Source of the DNA: an uncultured Eggerthellaceae bacterium
Lineage (GTDB): Bacteria > Actinomycetota > Coriobacteriia > Coriobacteriales > Eggerthellaceae
Assembly: GCA_934630905.1 (NCBI GenBank)
Contig: CAKTXN010000016.1
Location: forward strand, 1 to 24,062
Reading direction: 5' to 3'
DNA: 24,062 nucleotides
The notes under the pieces are model-generated. The model searched no databases. It worked only from the letters and a program-made list of their open reading frames with translations, and was not told the DNA's origin. The number at the start of each line of letters is the position of its first letter. Within the stretch, counting starts at the first letter, position 1. Of the stretch, positions 7,276 through 15,125 are shown in pieces. A program made the translations under genes and the position numbers.

Positions 7276-9222
7276 CTATTGAAGAATTGCAACGTTATAT
7301 GCATTTACCGAAGAAGCACCCAGCTCGCAGGACCCTGCCTTGCAGGAACCTAAAACGCGGATGTTCGGATAGTCCATTTTCCAGATGTCTCCCAGCGGAA
7401 TGCTGGATACCTTCGTTGGACCGGAATCGCATGCCGCAGTCGGGCGACCAGCGGAAACACCACAGTCCGCCGCTTTAGTGCAGTCGCTTGCCGGCATAGT
7501 CTGCGCCTTCGCACCCGCGCCAGCTACCGATGCTTTCGGAGCACGACACGCCTTGCTCAAGGTGCGCAACGGACCGCCCGACGCGCCGCTTGCCTTACCG
7601 CCCGCCAGCGCTTTTCTTTCCTGTGCTGCAAGCACGCACTTATTCAGGAAGTACAAACCCGCAGAAAGCACGATGAGCGCACACACCGCCAGCAAGAAGC
7701 GCGTAGACCACAGATAGGAAATCCATTCATCGTAGTAGCCGCGCGGCATATGGAAAACGCGGGAAGCCGCCGTGAGCGCACACATTCCCCAAAACCAGCT
7801 GCGTCCCAAGCTGTGCGACAGGGCAAACAGACCGCAGCCCAAAATGAAACTTCCCACCGCAATGCCGGCGTAACCGAAGTCGGCGAACAGCTCAAGGATG
7901 TACGACGATCCGTAGCCTTCGCCACCAAGATAATTGCTGTGCGCGAAAAACGACATAGTGTGCGCATATGACCAACCTTGCGTGGCCAGCTCGTAGCTGT
8001 TCGTGGTAGGCAGTTGCGTGAAACCGAAAAACGTTTGCCCAATAAAGCCCTGCGTAATGGTGTCAATCAGGCCGCCCATGGAGAAGAAGCGGAAGCCCAG
8101 CGCCTGGACCTGGTCGTTCACATCGTACGCACGCCCTAAAATGGTGAAGCTCACGCCCTGTTTATACAGCGCGTCAACCAGCAGCTCCGTGAAGCTCAAA
8201 TTGGTGCCCTGGCCTGCGCGCAGGTAGTCCATAACGCCCATGGCCACAATGCCCAGTGGCGCCGCAATGCAGCAGAAAATGATAAGGCGACGGGAAATCC
8301 ACACTTCTTCTTTGTCCGTTACCGCGCGGAACACGAAATAGAGCGCGGCAAACAGAAACGCGATCACGAAGTCAGAACGCGAACCAATCATAAGCATGGG
8401 AACCGAGGTTGCCACATAGGCAAGAAGGCAGAAAACCGCACCGCGACGGCGCGGCATAGTGGCCAGATACGCGCACATCATAAAGGGCAGCATAGTCTCA
8501 AGCGTGCCAATCGCCCACGGCGTATACGAAGACGTATCGGCCAGGTAGAAATCGGTGTACATGCGTCCGTCCATGTACGCGAGCTTCAGCGACCCCGCGT
8601 ACAGCGCGCCCAACACGCACACGATGTAGCAAATAAACGATGCCACGCGAATGTAGCGGACTTTTTGGGAATACTGCAGCCTTCCCACGGCGGTACCCAG
8701 CGTGCGCATGGCACCGCGTGCGGTACGTGCCGCTGACCGCGTGCCATCATTCGGCGTTTCCCCACTTGCGACCAGGAGTTTCTTCGGCAATGCTTGCTTC
8801 GCGCGCGCTCTGTTCGCAACGTTCATCTCATGGATGGAGCCGCACACCGCAGTCGCGACCAAAAGGCACATCATGGAAAGATAGAGGGCGTCAAGGGCGA
8901 ACATCGTGGTTTCGGGCGACGAAAGAAGCCACCAATCGGGATGATTGCAAACAACCGAGATAAACGGACGCGAGAGCAAAAACAGCGCGATGCCCAGGTG
9001 CAAAAACAAGAACAGCAGACGATCGCGCAACTGCAAGAACCCGTAAACAACATTGGCGAGGAACAGCACCATGACGCCCCAAAAGGCTACCGCATAGTCG
9101 CCAAGCGCGCTTCCTGTAACGAAAAGCACCAGAGAGAACGGAATCAAAACGGTAAACAAACTATAGGCAACGCAATACAGTTTGCTTGCGCCCCTACCGT
9201 ATGTTTTTCCCGCTTGCGCCAC
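7276..9222 (-). CDS. Wzy-type oligosaccharide repeat-unit polymerase
   Basis: A 648-residue membrane protein with about a dozen hydrophobic segments over its first 525 residues and a large central loop. This is the pattern of O-antigen/exopolysaccharide polymerases (Wzy/EpsG-like), which join lipid-linked repeat units outside the membrane. Such proteins are recognised mainly by topology, and here the adjacent wzz, wzx and glycosyltransferases support the call. The start is a GTG at 9222 preceded by ACAGGAT at good spacing; no better ATG is available before the first helix. The last ~123 residues (from about 526) form a Gly/Ala/Ser/Lys tail containing seven or so cysteines and no membrane segment. 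Such a tail is odd for a polymerase. The gene opens a new transcription unit after the terminator at 9435-9465. Confidence 0.82.
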   Translation of the reverse strand: MAQAGKTYGRGASKLYCVAYSLFTVLIPFSLVLFVTGSALGDYAVAFWGVMVLFLANVVYGFLQLRDRLLFLFLHLGIALFLLSRPFISVVCNHPDWWLLSSPETTMFALDALYLSMMCLLVATAVCGSIHEMNVANRARAKQALPKKLLVASGETPNDGTRSAARTARGAMRTLGTAVGRLQYSQKVRYIRVASFICYIVCVLGALYAGSLKLAYMDGRMYTDFYLADTSSYTPWAIGTLETMLPFMMCAYLATMPRRRGAVFCLLAYVATSVPMLMIGSRSDFVIAFLFAALYFVFRAVTDKEEVWISRRLIIFCCIAAPLGIVAMGVMDYLRAGQGTNLSFTELLVDALYKQGVSFTILGRAYDVNDQVQALGFRFFSMGGLIDTITQGFIGQTFFGFTQLPTTNSYELATQGWSYAHTMSFFAHSNYLGGEGYGSSYILELFADFGYAGIAVGSFILGCGLFALSHSLGRSWFWGMCALTAASRVFHMPRGYYDEWISYLWSTRFLLAVCALIVLSAGLYFLNKCVLAAQERKALAGGKASGASGGPLRTLSKACRAPKASVAGAGAKAQTMPASDCTKAADCGVSAGRPTAACDSGPTKVSSIPLGDIWKMDYPNIRVLGSCKAGSCELGASSVNAYNVAILQ

Positions 9223-9271
9223 GCACGTATCCTGTTCTCATCTGCGCCAATATAACCAGTACAAGCAAATA

Positions 9272-9299
9272 ATTATAAATGAGCTGGTGATAAGGTAAA
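9272..9299 (-). promoter_or_regulatory. Candidate sigma-70-type promoter for wzy-wzz
   Basis: On the minus strand a perfect TATAAT (9277-9272) lies 16 bp after TTTACC (9299-9294), which matches four of six -35 consensus bases. It is in a locally AT-rich patch about 50 bp before the wzy GTG and downstream of a terminator, which is where a promoter is needed. No experimental start is known. Confidence 0.5.
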
Positions 9300-9434
9300 A
9301 TCTTGGCACGATATAAAGCGCAGGTATTCCACAACAGAAGTTGGCGAAGGGACCAGAAGGGAAACGCCAGGGGCGCCGAAGGTGCCGATCGGCGAGTGCG
9401 CAAATCGGCACGGCGCGAGCTTGTATCCGTGCAG

Positions 9435-9465
9435 AAAAAAGGCGCCGACCTGCGTCAACGCCTTT
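9435..9465 (-). terminator. Rho-independent terminator after the aminotransferase
   Basis: On the minus strand AAAGGCG (9465-9459) pairs with CGCCTTT (9444-9438), with a run of six T from 9440 to 9435. It lies about 95 bp behind the aminotransferase stop codon and separates that gene from the wzy unit. Confidence 0.75.
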
Positions 9466-9560
9466 ATCAATCAACCTTGTTTTTGTGACGAAACCACTCT
9501 TGCCTTGGCAAGCACAGCGGCTTACTCTTACGCTTCGCTCCTGCGCTTGCCGCTACGGCT

Positions 9561-10619
9561 TTACGCCTCCAGCTCAAGCAGCGCATCCATGAAGCGATCC
9601 ATATAGCATGCTTCGCCCGTGGAAACACGCAGGCAGTCGCCCAGCTTGCCCACGTTCGGATACGACTTGATCAGAATGCCTTTTTCGGCTTTCATGCGCG
9701 CAACAACTTCTTGCGCGTCCGTCTTTGGCTTGATGAACAGGAAGTTTCCTTCGCTGCCGTTATATTCGTAGCCATGCTGCTCCAGCAAATCCATCAGGTG
9801 ATGCTTGCCATCGAGCTGCTTTTTCACCAGCTCGTCCACCATGCCCGGCTCTTGCAGAATGGCCTTCGCGAAACGCATGGCAAAAGCATTCACGTTGTGG
9901 GGCGTGCACAGCTTCTGCACCATGGCAACGCCTTCCGGCCAACCGGTAACGTAACCTAAACGGCAGCCCGCCAAGCTAAACAGCTTAGAGAACGTCCTAG
10001 TCACAAACACGTGCTCACGCGACAGAGCGGTTTTGATGAACGTGCCCGGGTAGAAGTAGTGATACGCTTCGTCCACTAAAACGGTGATTTCGTTTTCATC
10101 GGCGGCAGCCAGAATGCGCTCGAACTCTTCTTCGGTATATGCATTGCCCAAGGGATTGTTCGGCTGCACCAAGATAAGCAGCTGCGTGTCGGGCGTCAGC
10201 TGTTCCAGAATGCGCTCGATGGGCATCTTCAGGTCTTCGGTATACGTGACCGGCACAAACGTACGACCGTACATCTTCGCATACACTTCGAACATGGCGT
10301 ACGTGGGGGTCACGCCCACAATGCGACCGCCGGGAAGCGTGAACGCCTCCATAATCTGACGGATGCCTTCGGATGAGCCGTTGACCAGGCAAATGTGCTC
10401 GATATCGGTGCCCAGGTAGTCAGCCAGAATCTGCGTGAATTCCAGCGTTTCGGGGTATTGCGAAATGAATTCGGGGCCAATGCCTTCAAGGACCTTGTCG
10501 ATGAACTCCTGCGGAAGGCCGCCGGGATTCTCATTCAGGTCAAGACGCAAGTAGCCCTCGCGCTTGTTTTGGTCGAAAATACGATTCAGCGATGCCAAAT
10601 TCGGATCAAGAACGTACAT
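9561..10619 (-). CDS. HisC-like PLP-dependent aminotransferase
   Basis: A 352-residue fold-type I aminotransferase of the class I/II, histidinol-phosphate aminotransferase-like group. Visible motifs are LDLNENPGGLP (27-37), QPNNPLG (152-158), DEAYHYFYPG (183-192), the PLP Schiff-base lysine K212 in TFSKLFSLAG, and R220 in GCRLGY. The start ATG at 10619 follows AAAGGAG at ideal spacing. Longer upstream frames would read through the palindromic repeats and are rejected. It stands alone between a 329-bp spacer and a terminator, inside a glycopolymer cluster and with no his genes nearby, so a role in making an amino substituent or amino alcohol for the polymer is more likely than histidine synthesis. 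CobD-like threonine-phosphate decarboxylases share this fold and cannot be excluded. Confidence 0.88.
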   Translation of the reverse strand: MYVLDPNLASLNRIFDQNKREGYLRLDLNENPGGLPQEFIDKVLEGIGPEFISQYPETLEFTQILADYLGTDIEHICLVNGSSEGIRQIMEAFTLPGGRIVGVTPTYAMFEVYAKMYGRTFVPVTYTEDLKMPIERILEQLTPDTQLLILVQPNNPLGNAYTEEEFERILAAADENEITVLVDEAYHYFYPGTFIKTALSREHVFVTRTFSKLFSLAGCRLGYVTGWPEGVAMVQKLCTPHNVNAFAMRFAKAILQEPGMVDELVKKQLDGKHHLMDLLEQHGYEYNGSEGNFLFIKPKTDAQEVVARMKAEKGILIKSYPNVGKLGDCLRVSTGEACYMDRFMDALLELEA

Positions 10620-10737
10620 TTTTACTCCTTTAAACGGGTCGTAAAGAGTTTCAGAATAGTTCACCAAAGCCGCTCGCGACGGGCGCAATATGCCCAACGG
10701 CGCAAAACCCACAGTTTCTTCACCCTTGCGGCAAAAA

Positions 10738-10768
10738 TGTTGACAAATTACCCCACCTTTTGTCAACA
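10738..10768. repeat. 31-bp palindromic repeat, copy 2
   Basis: Perfect 10-bp inverted arms TGTTGACAAA and TTTGTCAACA surround an 11-bp core, which reads as the reverse complement of that in copies 1 and 3. It is inverted relative to copy 3, 113 bp away, and lies about 118 bp upstream of the aminotransferase start. Confidence 0.93.
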
Positions 10769-10881
10769 TTCTCAGGCATAACACCCGATGAAGCGCGGGA
10801 TGCAAAGGTGTGCTTGCCTGAGCGAACAGAATGCGAAGCCATGAGAAGAACCTTTGCCGACGGGCGTCCCGAACCGCAATT
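10769..10881. repeat. Foldable 113-bp segment between inverted repeat copies
   Basis: Within the segment CTCAGGCA (10771-10778) is matched by TGCCTGAG (10815-10822), and just inside them ACACC (10781-10785) pairs with GGTGT (10807-10811), giving a nested stem of 8 plus 5 bp. TTCTCA (10769-10774) can alternatively pair with TGAGAA (10842-10847). No open frame or known RNA family is recognised. Together with its flanking repeats it makes a 175-bp symmetric unit. Confidence 0.6.
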
Positions 10882-10912
10882 TGTTGACAAAAGGTGGGGT
10901 AATTTGTCAACA
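10882..10912. repeat. 31-bp palindromic repeat, copy 3
   Basis: Perfect arms TGTTGACAAA and TTTGTCAACA with the GGTGGGG core on the plus strand, the same orientation as copy 1. It lies 36 bp beyond the licD stop codon, on the downstream side of that gene. Confidence 0.93.
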
Positions 10913-10948
10913 ACGAGCTGCGGGATTAATGCGGGACCGGATGCGAGA

Positions 10949-11980
10949 TTAAGGGTGCTCAATGACTTCGGTGTTATGCCAATTGCGCAGGTCGTCGGGC
11001 GGAGGCGTCATATAATCCGGGCCAAAGATTTGCGTAAGCACACCGGACACGTTATCGGGCGCCATGAAGTAGCGACCCTCGAACTCAATGGGCTGACCTG
11101 TGCCGAAATCGGAACGCGGGAACAGCTCGCGGAAACCAACCGCCGCCATAAGGTTCAGCGAACGCGGATGCTTGTCGTACTCAAGGCTGCGCAACGCATT
11201 GTCCCACTTCAACAGCACGCGATGGAAATCGTCGCCGTAGGGACGAATCACGCGGGACAACGCGCGCACCGTTTTCACCATCAAGTTGCCGGCAAAGCCG
11301 CGATCACGCTTCGTATCAATCACGTAATCGAACTCAGTCAGTGCATCCATACCCTTCCACCAGGTCAAACGCAAGCGATGACCTAGCGCATGCAAGCCGG
11401 GAGCTGGGTATCCGTCCAGCGGGATCAAGTCAATCCAAGCATCTTCATAACGCACTTCATCCGACGAGCGGTTCACCACGCGCACCGCATCGGACGTGAG
11501 TTTCGCCATGCCCTGACGGCACGTCTCATCGCTGTAAATGCTCACAACATCAATATTGCACGTCTCGCCTTCGCGACGAAGCGCTTCGGGGTGCTCTTTC
11601 GCATATTCCAAGAACTTCTGGTAATCGGGACGAGGAACGCCCAGGTCAACATCATCGTCCCAAGGAATAAAGCCGCCGTGGCGAACGGCGCCCAAAAGCG
11701 TGCCGCCCAGCAGGTAATAACGCAGGCCCAGCTCCTTGAAAACCGCGTCGATGCGCTCCATCAAATCGAGCTCGACCAGCTGCAAAGCGCGCAGCGGCGT
11801 GCCTTCGGGGGCACCGCAAGAAGAAACCGGATGCGTTTCATATGGCTCGCGCGCACGACCTTCCTTGCAGGCGATCTGCGCAGGAGAGCGCGGCGCGGAT
11901 GCACTGGTATTTGCAGTTGCAGCGCTTTCGCACGCAAAACCTTCGCATGTGTTGGAAACAGAAGCATCAAGAGAGGTCAT
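10949..11980 (-). CDS. LicD family phosphotransferase
   Basis: A 343-residue LicD protein, complete. GAVRHGGFIPWDDDVDL (97-113) is the family motif, preceded by a helix and the GGT strand (92-94), as in the nucleotidyltransferase-like fold. By family knowledge it transfers a phospho-alcohol (choline, glycerol or ribitol phosphate) from a CDP donor to a glycan. The start ATG at 11980 is four bases after the stop of the preceding GT2, with GGGGAAG upstream, so the two are co-translated. The first ~63 residues are Ser/Ala/Thr/Cys-rich and probably disordered; no signal peptide or membrane helix is evident, so it likely acts in the cytoplasm on the lipid-linked intermediate. With the truncated gene at the left edge, the locus has two LicD enzymes, perhaps for two acceptor positions. 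Confidence 0.92.
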   Translation of the reverse strand: MTSLDASVSNTCEGFACESAATANTSASAPRSPAQIACKEGRAREPYETHPVSSCGAPEGTPLRALQLVELDLMERIDAVFKELGLRYYLLGGTLLGAVRHGGFIPWDDDVDLGVPRPDYQKFLEYAKEHPEALRREGETCNIDVVSIYSDETCRQGMAKLTSDAVRVVNRSSDEVRYEDAWIDLIPLDGYPAPGLHALGHRLRLTWWKGMDALTEFDYVIDTKRDRGFAGNLMVKTVRALSRVIRPYGDDFHRVLLKWDNALRSLEYDKHPRSLNLMAAVGFRELFPRSDFGTGQPIEFEGRYFMAPDNVSGVLTQIFGPDYMTPPPDDLRNWHNTEVIEHP

Positions 11981-11983
11981 AGC

Positions 11984-13027
11984 CTACTTCCCCTTCTTTG
12001 AAAACAAGCCCTTTATCAGGCCAAACAAGGTACCAAAACCATATGAGATATGAATGCCCGCAAACACAACGGGCAGCGCAATCATGGTGGCGTTGCGCAC
12101 ATCGGATTGCGAAACCGCATACACAGAAAGCGCGCAGCACAAAAGCGCATAGAGTGCAGCACACGCCGCCAGGGGCAGCCACGAAAACGCCACACCTATC
12201 GCCAGCAGAACCAACGCGCCTACCACCAGGACAAATGGCGCGAAATGATACGCTTTCAGACAGCCAGGCTGCACAAAAACGGTACGTCCCACCCAGTATC
12301 CGTTGCCGTACTTCTGCTTGAGCATGCGTGAGAGCGAGCTGCGGATAAACTGCTTCGAATTGATACGCGGATCAAGCTTGATCCGATAACCCGCCTGACG
12401 CACCCGATAATGGAAATCGTTGTCTTCTGTGCGCAGAAGATCCTCGTTGAAGAAGCCCACCGCAGCAAGCACCTCACGACGATACGCCGCATGAAACAGC
12501 GAATCAACGTAGCGCGGCTCGCAGGCGCGGCGGTAATCCGCCACGCTACTGCCAAACGCAGATTCTTCCGCCAGGTAGAGCGTTTGACGCCAAGGCGTCT
12601 CTTGACCAGGCTCAATCATGGTCGGACGCATGCCGCCGCACACGTCTTCGCCTTCATTGAGCACCGCCACGTTGGCGGAAAGGAAGTCAGACGGAATGGA
12701 CGCGTGCGCATCCACGCGCACCAGCGCATCACCCGTGAAGTTGCGAATGGCAACGTTCCAGCCCGCCGCCTGAATGCGCGCAGGGTTATCGAGTACCTGC
12801 ACGTTCGCAAAACCGTAGCCATCGGCGGCATCCTGGTGCACGTTCGATGCAGCAAAATCTTCCATGCACGCACGGGTGCCATCGTTCGAGGCGCTGTTCA
12901 CCAGCACAACCTCGATGCACTCATGGGGCAGATCCTGCGCGCGCACTTGCGCGAGCAGCCCCGGTAGAGCATCTTGCTCGTTGTAGGCAACAATCCCCAG
13001 GGAGATAAGCTTGATAGGCGGCTTCAT
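11984..13027 (-). CDS. GT2-family glycosyltransferase with C-terminal membrane helices (ExoA-like)
   Basis: A 347-residue GT-A enzyme resembling succinoglycan ExoA-type transferases. The N-terminus has LISLGIVAYNEQDALPGLL, followed by a nucleotide-binding strand (VVLVNSASNDGT), the metal motif RVDAHA, and the acceptor-side TEDNDFHYR. Two or three membrane helices occupy the last ~100 residues, anchoring it to the membrane where the undecaprenyl acceptor is. I chose the ATG at 13027 because GGGGGAAG lies at proper distance; an in-frame GTG two codons upstream (13033) sits too close to that signal. The gap to the upstream dehydratase is 21 bp and to the downstream licD 3 bp, so the three genes form one operon. 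Sugar specificity is not readable. Confidence 0.9.
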   Translation of the reverse strand: MKPPIKLISLGIVAYNEQDALPGLLAQVRAQDLPHECIEVVLVNSASNDGTRACMEDFAASNVHQDAADGYGFANVQVLDNPARIQAAGWNVAIRNFTGDALVRVDAHASIPSDFLSANVAVLNEGEDVCGGMRPTMIEPGQETPWRQTLYLAEESAFGSSVADYRRACEPRYVDSLFHAAYRREVLAAVGFFNEDLLRTEDNDFHYRVRQAGYRIKLDPRINSKQFIRSSLSRMLKQKYGNGYWVGRTVFVQPGCLKAYHFAPFVLVVGALVLLAIGVAFSWLPLAACAALYALLCCALSVYAVSQSDVRNATMIALPVVFAGIHISYGFGTLFGLIKGLFSKKGK

Positions 13028-13048
13028 TGACACTTCCCCCGCACGCGC

Positions 13049-14881
13049 TTAATGCGTGTTCACCGTGTGGTGATACGTGGGAACAGCATCTTCCAGGATA
13101 GAGATTGCCTGTTCATCGGTCATTTCAATGGAAGCACGCAACTCGTCGAGCTTCGCCGCCACCACGTCGTAGCTGATTTCCTGACCCGTGGACACCATGA
13201 TGGATTTATTGCTGGTAGACAGTGTGGATTCTTCATCCATCAGCAGCTCTTCGTACATCTTCTCGCCGTCACGCAGACCGGTGAATTCGATTTCGATATC
13301 TTGCGCGCCCGAAAGACGAATAAGGTTCTTTGCCAAGTCAAGAATCTTTACCGGCTCGCCCATGTCAAGGATGAAAATCTCGCCACCCTTTGCCATGCCG
13401 CCCGCCGTGATAACCAAGCGCGATGCCTCGGGGATGGTCATGAAGAAGCGCTCGATATCCGGATGCGTGACCGTTACGGGGCCACCGCTTGCAATTTGGC
13501 GCTTGAACAGGGGAATTACACTGCCGTTGCTGCCCAAAACGTTACCGAAACGCACAGCTGCAAACGTTGTTTTCGACGTGCGCGCGTAATATTGCATGAC
13601 CATTTCGCCCATGCGCTTCGTGGCACCCATAACACTAGTGGGGTTCACGGCTTTATCGGTGGAGATGAAAATGAAGCGGGAAACGTTGAATTCATCGGCG
13701 GCGCGCACCACGTTCAACGTGCCGAACACGTTGTTCTGCACAGCTTCACGCGGGCAGATTTCCATAAGCGGCACATGCTTATGCGCAGCCGCATGGAACA
13801 CCACAGACGGATGGTACTTCGTGAAAATCTCGTTGACGCGCGCAACATCGCACACATTGCCGATTTCCACAATGACGTCGATGTCATCATACTGGCGCAG
13901 CAGTTCCTGACACAGCATGTATGCATCGTTTTCGTACATGTCAAACACCACAATGCGGCGCGGCGCAACTTTGGCAATCTGGCGACACAGCTCGCTGCCG
14001 ATAGAGCCGCCACCACCCGTGACCAGCACCGTGTTGCCAGAGATGTAGCTCGAAGCAATGCGTGTATCCAGCAGAATTTCGTCACGCCCCAACAGGTCGG
14101 TCACGTCAACATCGCGCAATGCAACGCCGTCAAGCTCGTCAATACGCATGTCGCGCACATTGGGCAGCGTCTTCAGAATGCAGTTGGTCTGCGTGCAAAT
14201 GCTATAAATCTCGCGACGCTGCTCAGCCGTTGCAGAAGGAATCGCGATAACGATCTGCTCAATGCCGTATTTCTCGCACAGCGCGGGGATATCCTCGCTG
14301 CCGCCTTCCACACGCACGCCGTGAATGTGGTTGCCGCGCTTTTCCTTGTCGTCATCGGTGGCAACAATGGGCAAACCCGGCATATTCGGGTCGCGCGAAA
14401 TCATGCGATTGATAGCCAAAGAACCCGTTTCACCTGCGCCAACAACCAACGTACGCGGACGATCCGTGCTGGTGCTGGTAATCTGACGACCCTTGCTGCG
14501 GAAAATGCGATACCACAGGCGTATGCCGCCGCAGAACAGTACCAGCAATATGAATGCCACAACGTAAACGCGAATGGGCAAGCGCGTGCCAATCACCCAC
14601 AAGAACACTGCACCTACCAGGGTGGACAGCGCCAGCGAAACCAGAATGCGAATCAATTCGTCAATGCTGGCATATTCCCACAGGTTGTTATACGAACGGA
14701 ACAACGCCAAAAACGCAATGTTGAACACCGCCAAAATACCCACAACGAAGAAGATTTCGTTATCAACGAACACTTCATCGTTCACGCGGGTCAGAAATGA
14801 GCCCAGCCAATAAGCAGCGAGCGTTGCCACTACATCAAAAAACAGCAGCGTGGCCGTTCTTTTCGAAAATTTCAGGTCCAT
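13049..14881 (-). CDS. Nucleotide-sugar 4,6-dehydratase, PglF/WbpM/CapD type
   Basis: A 610-residue polytopic enzyme. About four membrane helices occupy the first ~125 residues, then a Rossmann-like domain (TLVVGAGETGSLAINRM) and a second, catalytic SDR domain with VLVTGGGGSIGSELCRQI. STDKAVNPTSVMGATKRMGE carries the TDK and MxxxK catalytic pattern that marks UDP-GlcNAc 4,6-dehydratases of the PglF/WbpM group rather than the usual YxxxK. The family converts UDP-GlcNAc to a 4-keto-6-deoxy sugar, the first step to diacetylbacillosamine, QuiNAc or FucNAc. ATG at 14881 is preceded by GAGG. It heads the operon with the ExoA-like GT2 and licD. It probably makes the precursor of the first sugar of the repeat unit. 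No dedicated aminotransferase or acetyltransferase of the PglE/PglD kind is seen next to it. Confidence 0.93.
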   Translation of the reverse strand: MDLKFSKRTATLLFFDVVATLAAYWLGSFLTRVNDEVFVDNEIFFVVGILAVFNIAFLALFRSYNNLWEYASIDELIRILVSLALSTLVGAVFLWVIGTRLPIRVYVVAFILLVLFCGGIRLWYRIFRSKGRQITSTSTDRPRTLVVGAGETGSLAINRMISRDPNMPGLPIVATDDDKEKRGNHIHGVRVEGGSEDIPALCEKYGIEQIVIAIPSATAEQRREIYSICTQTNCILKTLPNVRDMRIDELDGVALRDVDVTDLLGRDEILLDTRIASSYISGNTVLVTGGGGSIGSELCRQIAKVAPRRIVVFDMYENDAYMLCQELLRQYDDIDVIVEIGNVCDVARVNEIFTKYHPSVVFHAAAHKHVPLMEICPREAVQNNVFGTLNVVRAADEFNVSRFIFISTDKAVNPTSVMGATKRMGEMVMQYYARTSKTTFAAVRFGNVLGSNGSVIPLFKRQIASGGPVTVTHPDIERFFMTIPEASRLVITAGGMAKGGEIFILDMGEPVKILDLAKNLIRLSGAQDIEIEFTGLRDGEKMYEELLMDEESTLSTSNKSIMVSTGQEISYDVVAAKLDELRASIEMTDEQAISILEDAVPTYHHTVNTH

Positions 14882-14927
14882 GGATCCTCGATTATGAACT
14901 CGTGGTCTATCTTGCACATGACCGTCT

Positions 14928-14933
14928 ATTGTA
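14928..14933 (-). promoter_or_regulatory. Candidate -10 element upstream of the dehydratase
   Basis: TACAAT on the minus strand, about 47 bp before the start codon, in the 244-bp gap behind the HAD gene. The -35 region is poor (TATCCT at 17 bp), so only the -10 is proposed. Confidence 0.35.
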
Positions 14934-15125
14934 CCCCTAACCGCAAAAAGAGGATAGCTTTCTACAGGTTGAAGGAACAAGACAACGAAAAAAGCAGATA
15001 GACCGTGGAAAAACGCGAAGGACGCAAGCAGAAAAAAGCAGTCCCGCAGCCAGCGTGCTAAAACCAGGCTGGCGTGGCACAACTGAACGAGCACGCCGTG
15101 CGCTAGCCGGCGCAAGGCGACCAAG

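Larger units (their letters stand above)
9223..9560 (-). other. Intergenic spacer between aminotransferase and wzy
   Basis: No gene is supported in this 338-bp stretch. In transcription order it holds about 95 bp after the aminotransferase stop, a rho-independent terminator, a GC-rich segment, an AT-rich promoter-like segment and the wzy ribosome-binding site. Short frames here have no convincing start signal or family likeness. Confidence 0.7.
10620..10948 (-). other. Intergenic spacer with inverted palindromic repeats
   Basis: This 329-bp gap between licD and the aminotransferase contains no supported gene. It holds two oppositely oriented copies of the 31-bp repeat, a foldable segment between them, and about 118 bp before the aminotransferase in which I see only its strong ribosome-binding site and weak -10-like hexamers. 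Confidence 0.7.

Noticed and set aside
10620..10913. N-terminal extension of the aminotransferase frame through the repeats
   Set aside because: The extra ~98 codons read through both palindromic elements and match no family. The ATG at 10619 has an ideal AAAGGAG and begins where the fold begins.
13052..14800. A 582-codon open frame on the plus strand
   Set aside because: It lies antisense to the dehydratase gene, whose protein has full family motifs. The plus-strand translation is His/Asn/Arg-rich and resembles nothing; it is a by-product of codon bias.
15032..15073. Possible terminator behind the HAD gene
   Set aside because: GCCAGC/GCTGGC can pair and a T6 run follows, but the run begins 11 nt after the stem and the stem is short. 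Too weak to list as a feature.
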